Of a DNA stretch of 64,000 bases, positions 63,983 to 64,000 are shown piece after piece. Made by a program: the position numbers and the translations under genes. Source of the DNA: Dehalococcoides mccartyi. Its GTDB lineage: Bacteria > Chloroflexota > Dehalococcoidia > UBA2979. The stretch is taken from the NCBI GenBank assembly GCA_945865925.1, contig CAMBFG010000008.1, positions 35,728 to 99,727 of the forward strand, given 5' to 3'. Under the pieces are notes generated by a model, which did no database searches, was not told the origin of the DNA, and was given only the letters and a program-made list of their open reading frames with translations. The number at the start of each line of letters is the position of its first letter. The first letter of the stretch is position 1.

Positions 63983-64000
63983 AACCGGAGCAAGCCCAGT

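Overview
The window is GC-rich, densely packed bacterial DNA with about 60 protein genes on both strands. I found no rRNA, tRNA or CRISPR array. Many genes are translationally coupled by 4-bp ATGA or GTGA overlaps, and several convergent pairs share their stop codons. The gene set suggests an aerobic or facultative heterotroph of the Chloroflexota, probably Dehalococcoidia/SAR202-like. It includes four family III (CaiB/BaiF) CoA-transferases, an acyl-CoA dehydrogenase, paired hydroxyacyl-CoA dehydrogenases, a thiamine-dependent 2-hydroxyacyl-CoA lyase-like enzyme, two LLM flavin oxidoreductases, a PPOX/F420-type flavoprotein, ThyX and a LiaF-like pair. That assignment is an inference from gene content; there is no rRNA marker to confirm it.

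Layout: 0-5 kb holds an aquaporin/glycerol facilitator, a hydrolase-dut pair, a four-cluster ferredoxin, and a degenerate receiver protein divergent from endonuclease IV. 5-11 kb has a PPOX protein, two coupled CoA-transferases, a divergent MFS exporter and an acetyl-CoA hydrolase/CoA-transferase. 11-19 kb has thyX, a Pro/Ala-rich membrane protein, a zinc-ribbon protein, fabF, a third CoA-transferase, a hydrolase, and a sirtuin overlapping a BNR-repeat propeller gene. 19-34 kb has a TlpA-like thioredoxin, a GNAT, a HAD and a divergent histidine phosphatase, the 2-hydroxyacyl-CoA lyase-like gene, the acyl-CoA dehydrogenase, a five-gene minus-strand operon with tandem short hydroxyacyl-CoA dehydrogenases, an EamA transporter and the fourth CoA-transferase. 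34-40.5 kb is gltBD (ammonia assimilation), with a possible upstream leader ORF and a strong terminator.

40.5-46 kb holds a MacB/FtsX-type ABC exporter facing a split LiaF-like membrane gene pair, suggesting a cell-envelope theme. 46-52 kb has maf, an rlmD-like rRNA methyltransferase, an M42 peptidase, a membrane protein, a hydrolase, an LLM oxidoreductase and a degenerate nucleotidyltransferase-like protein. 52-61 kb has a DtxR/MntR regulator next to a 14-TM efflux pump, an RRM/glycine-rich RNA-binding protein, a TSUP exporter, two more MFS transporters, a YkgJ-type cysteine-cluster protein, a second LLM protein and a CinA-C-like protein lacking catalytic residues. The right end looks like recently altered accessory DNA: an AT-richer spacer, then a secreted serine protease gene cut by a complete IS3-family element (62726-63982).

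Much of the window serves CoA-thioester and fatty-acid metabolism, supported by transporters and general housekeeping genes. No single large unknown system is obvious. The most notable items are the tandem truncated dehydrogenases, the lyase-like enzyme among CoA-transferases, several enzyme homologues missing key residues, the split LiaF pair, and the protease disrupted exactly between two codons.
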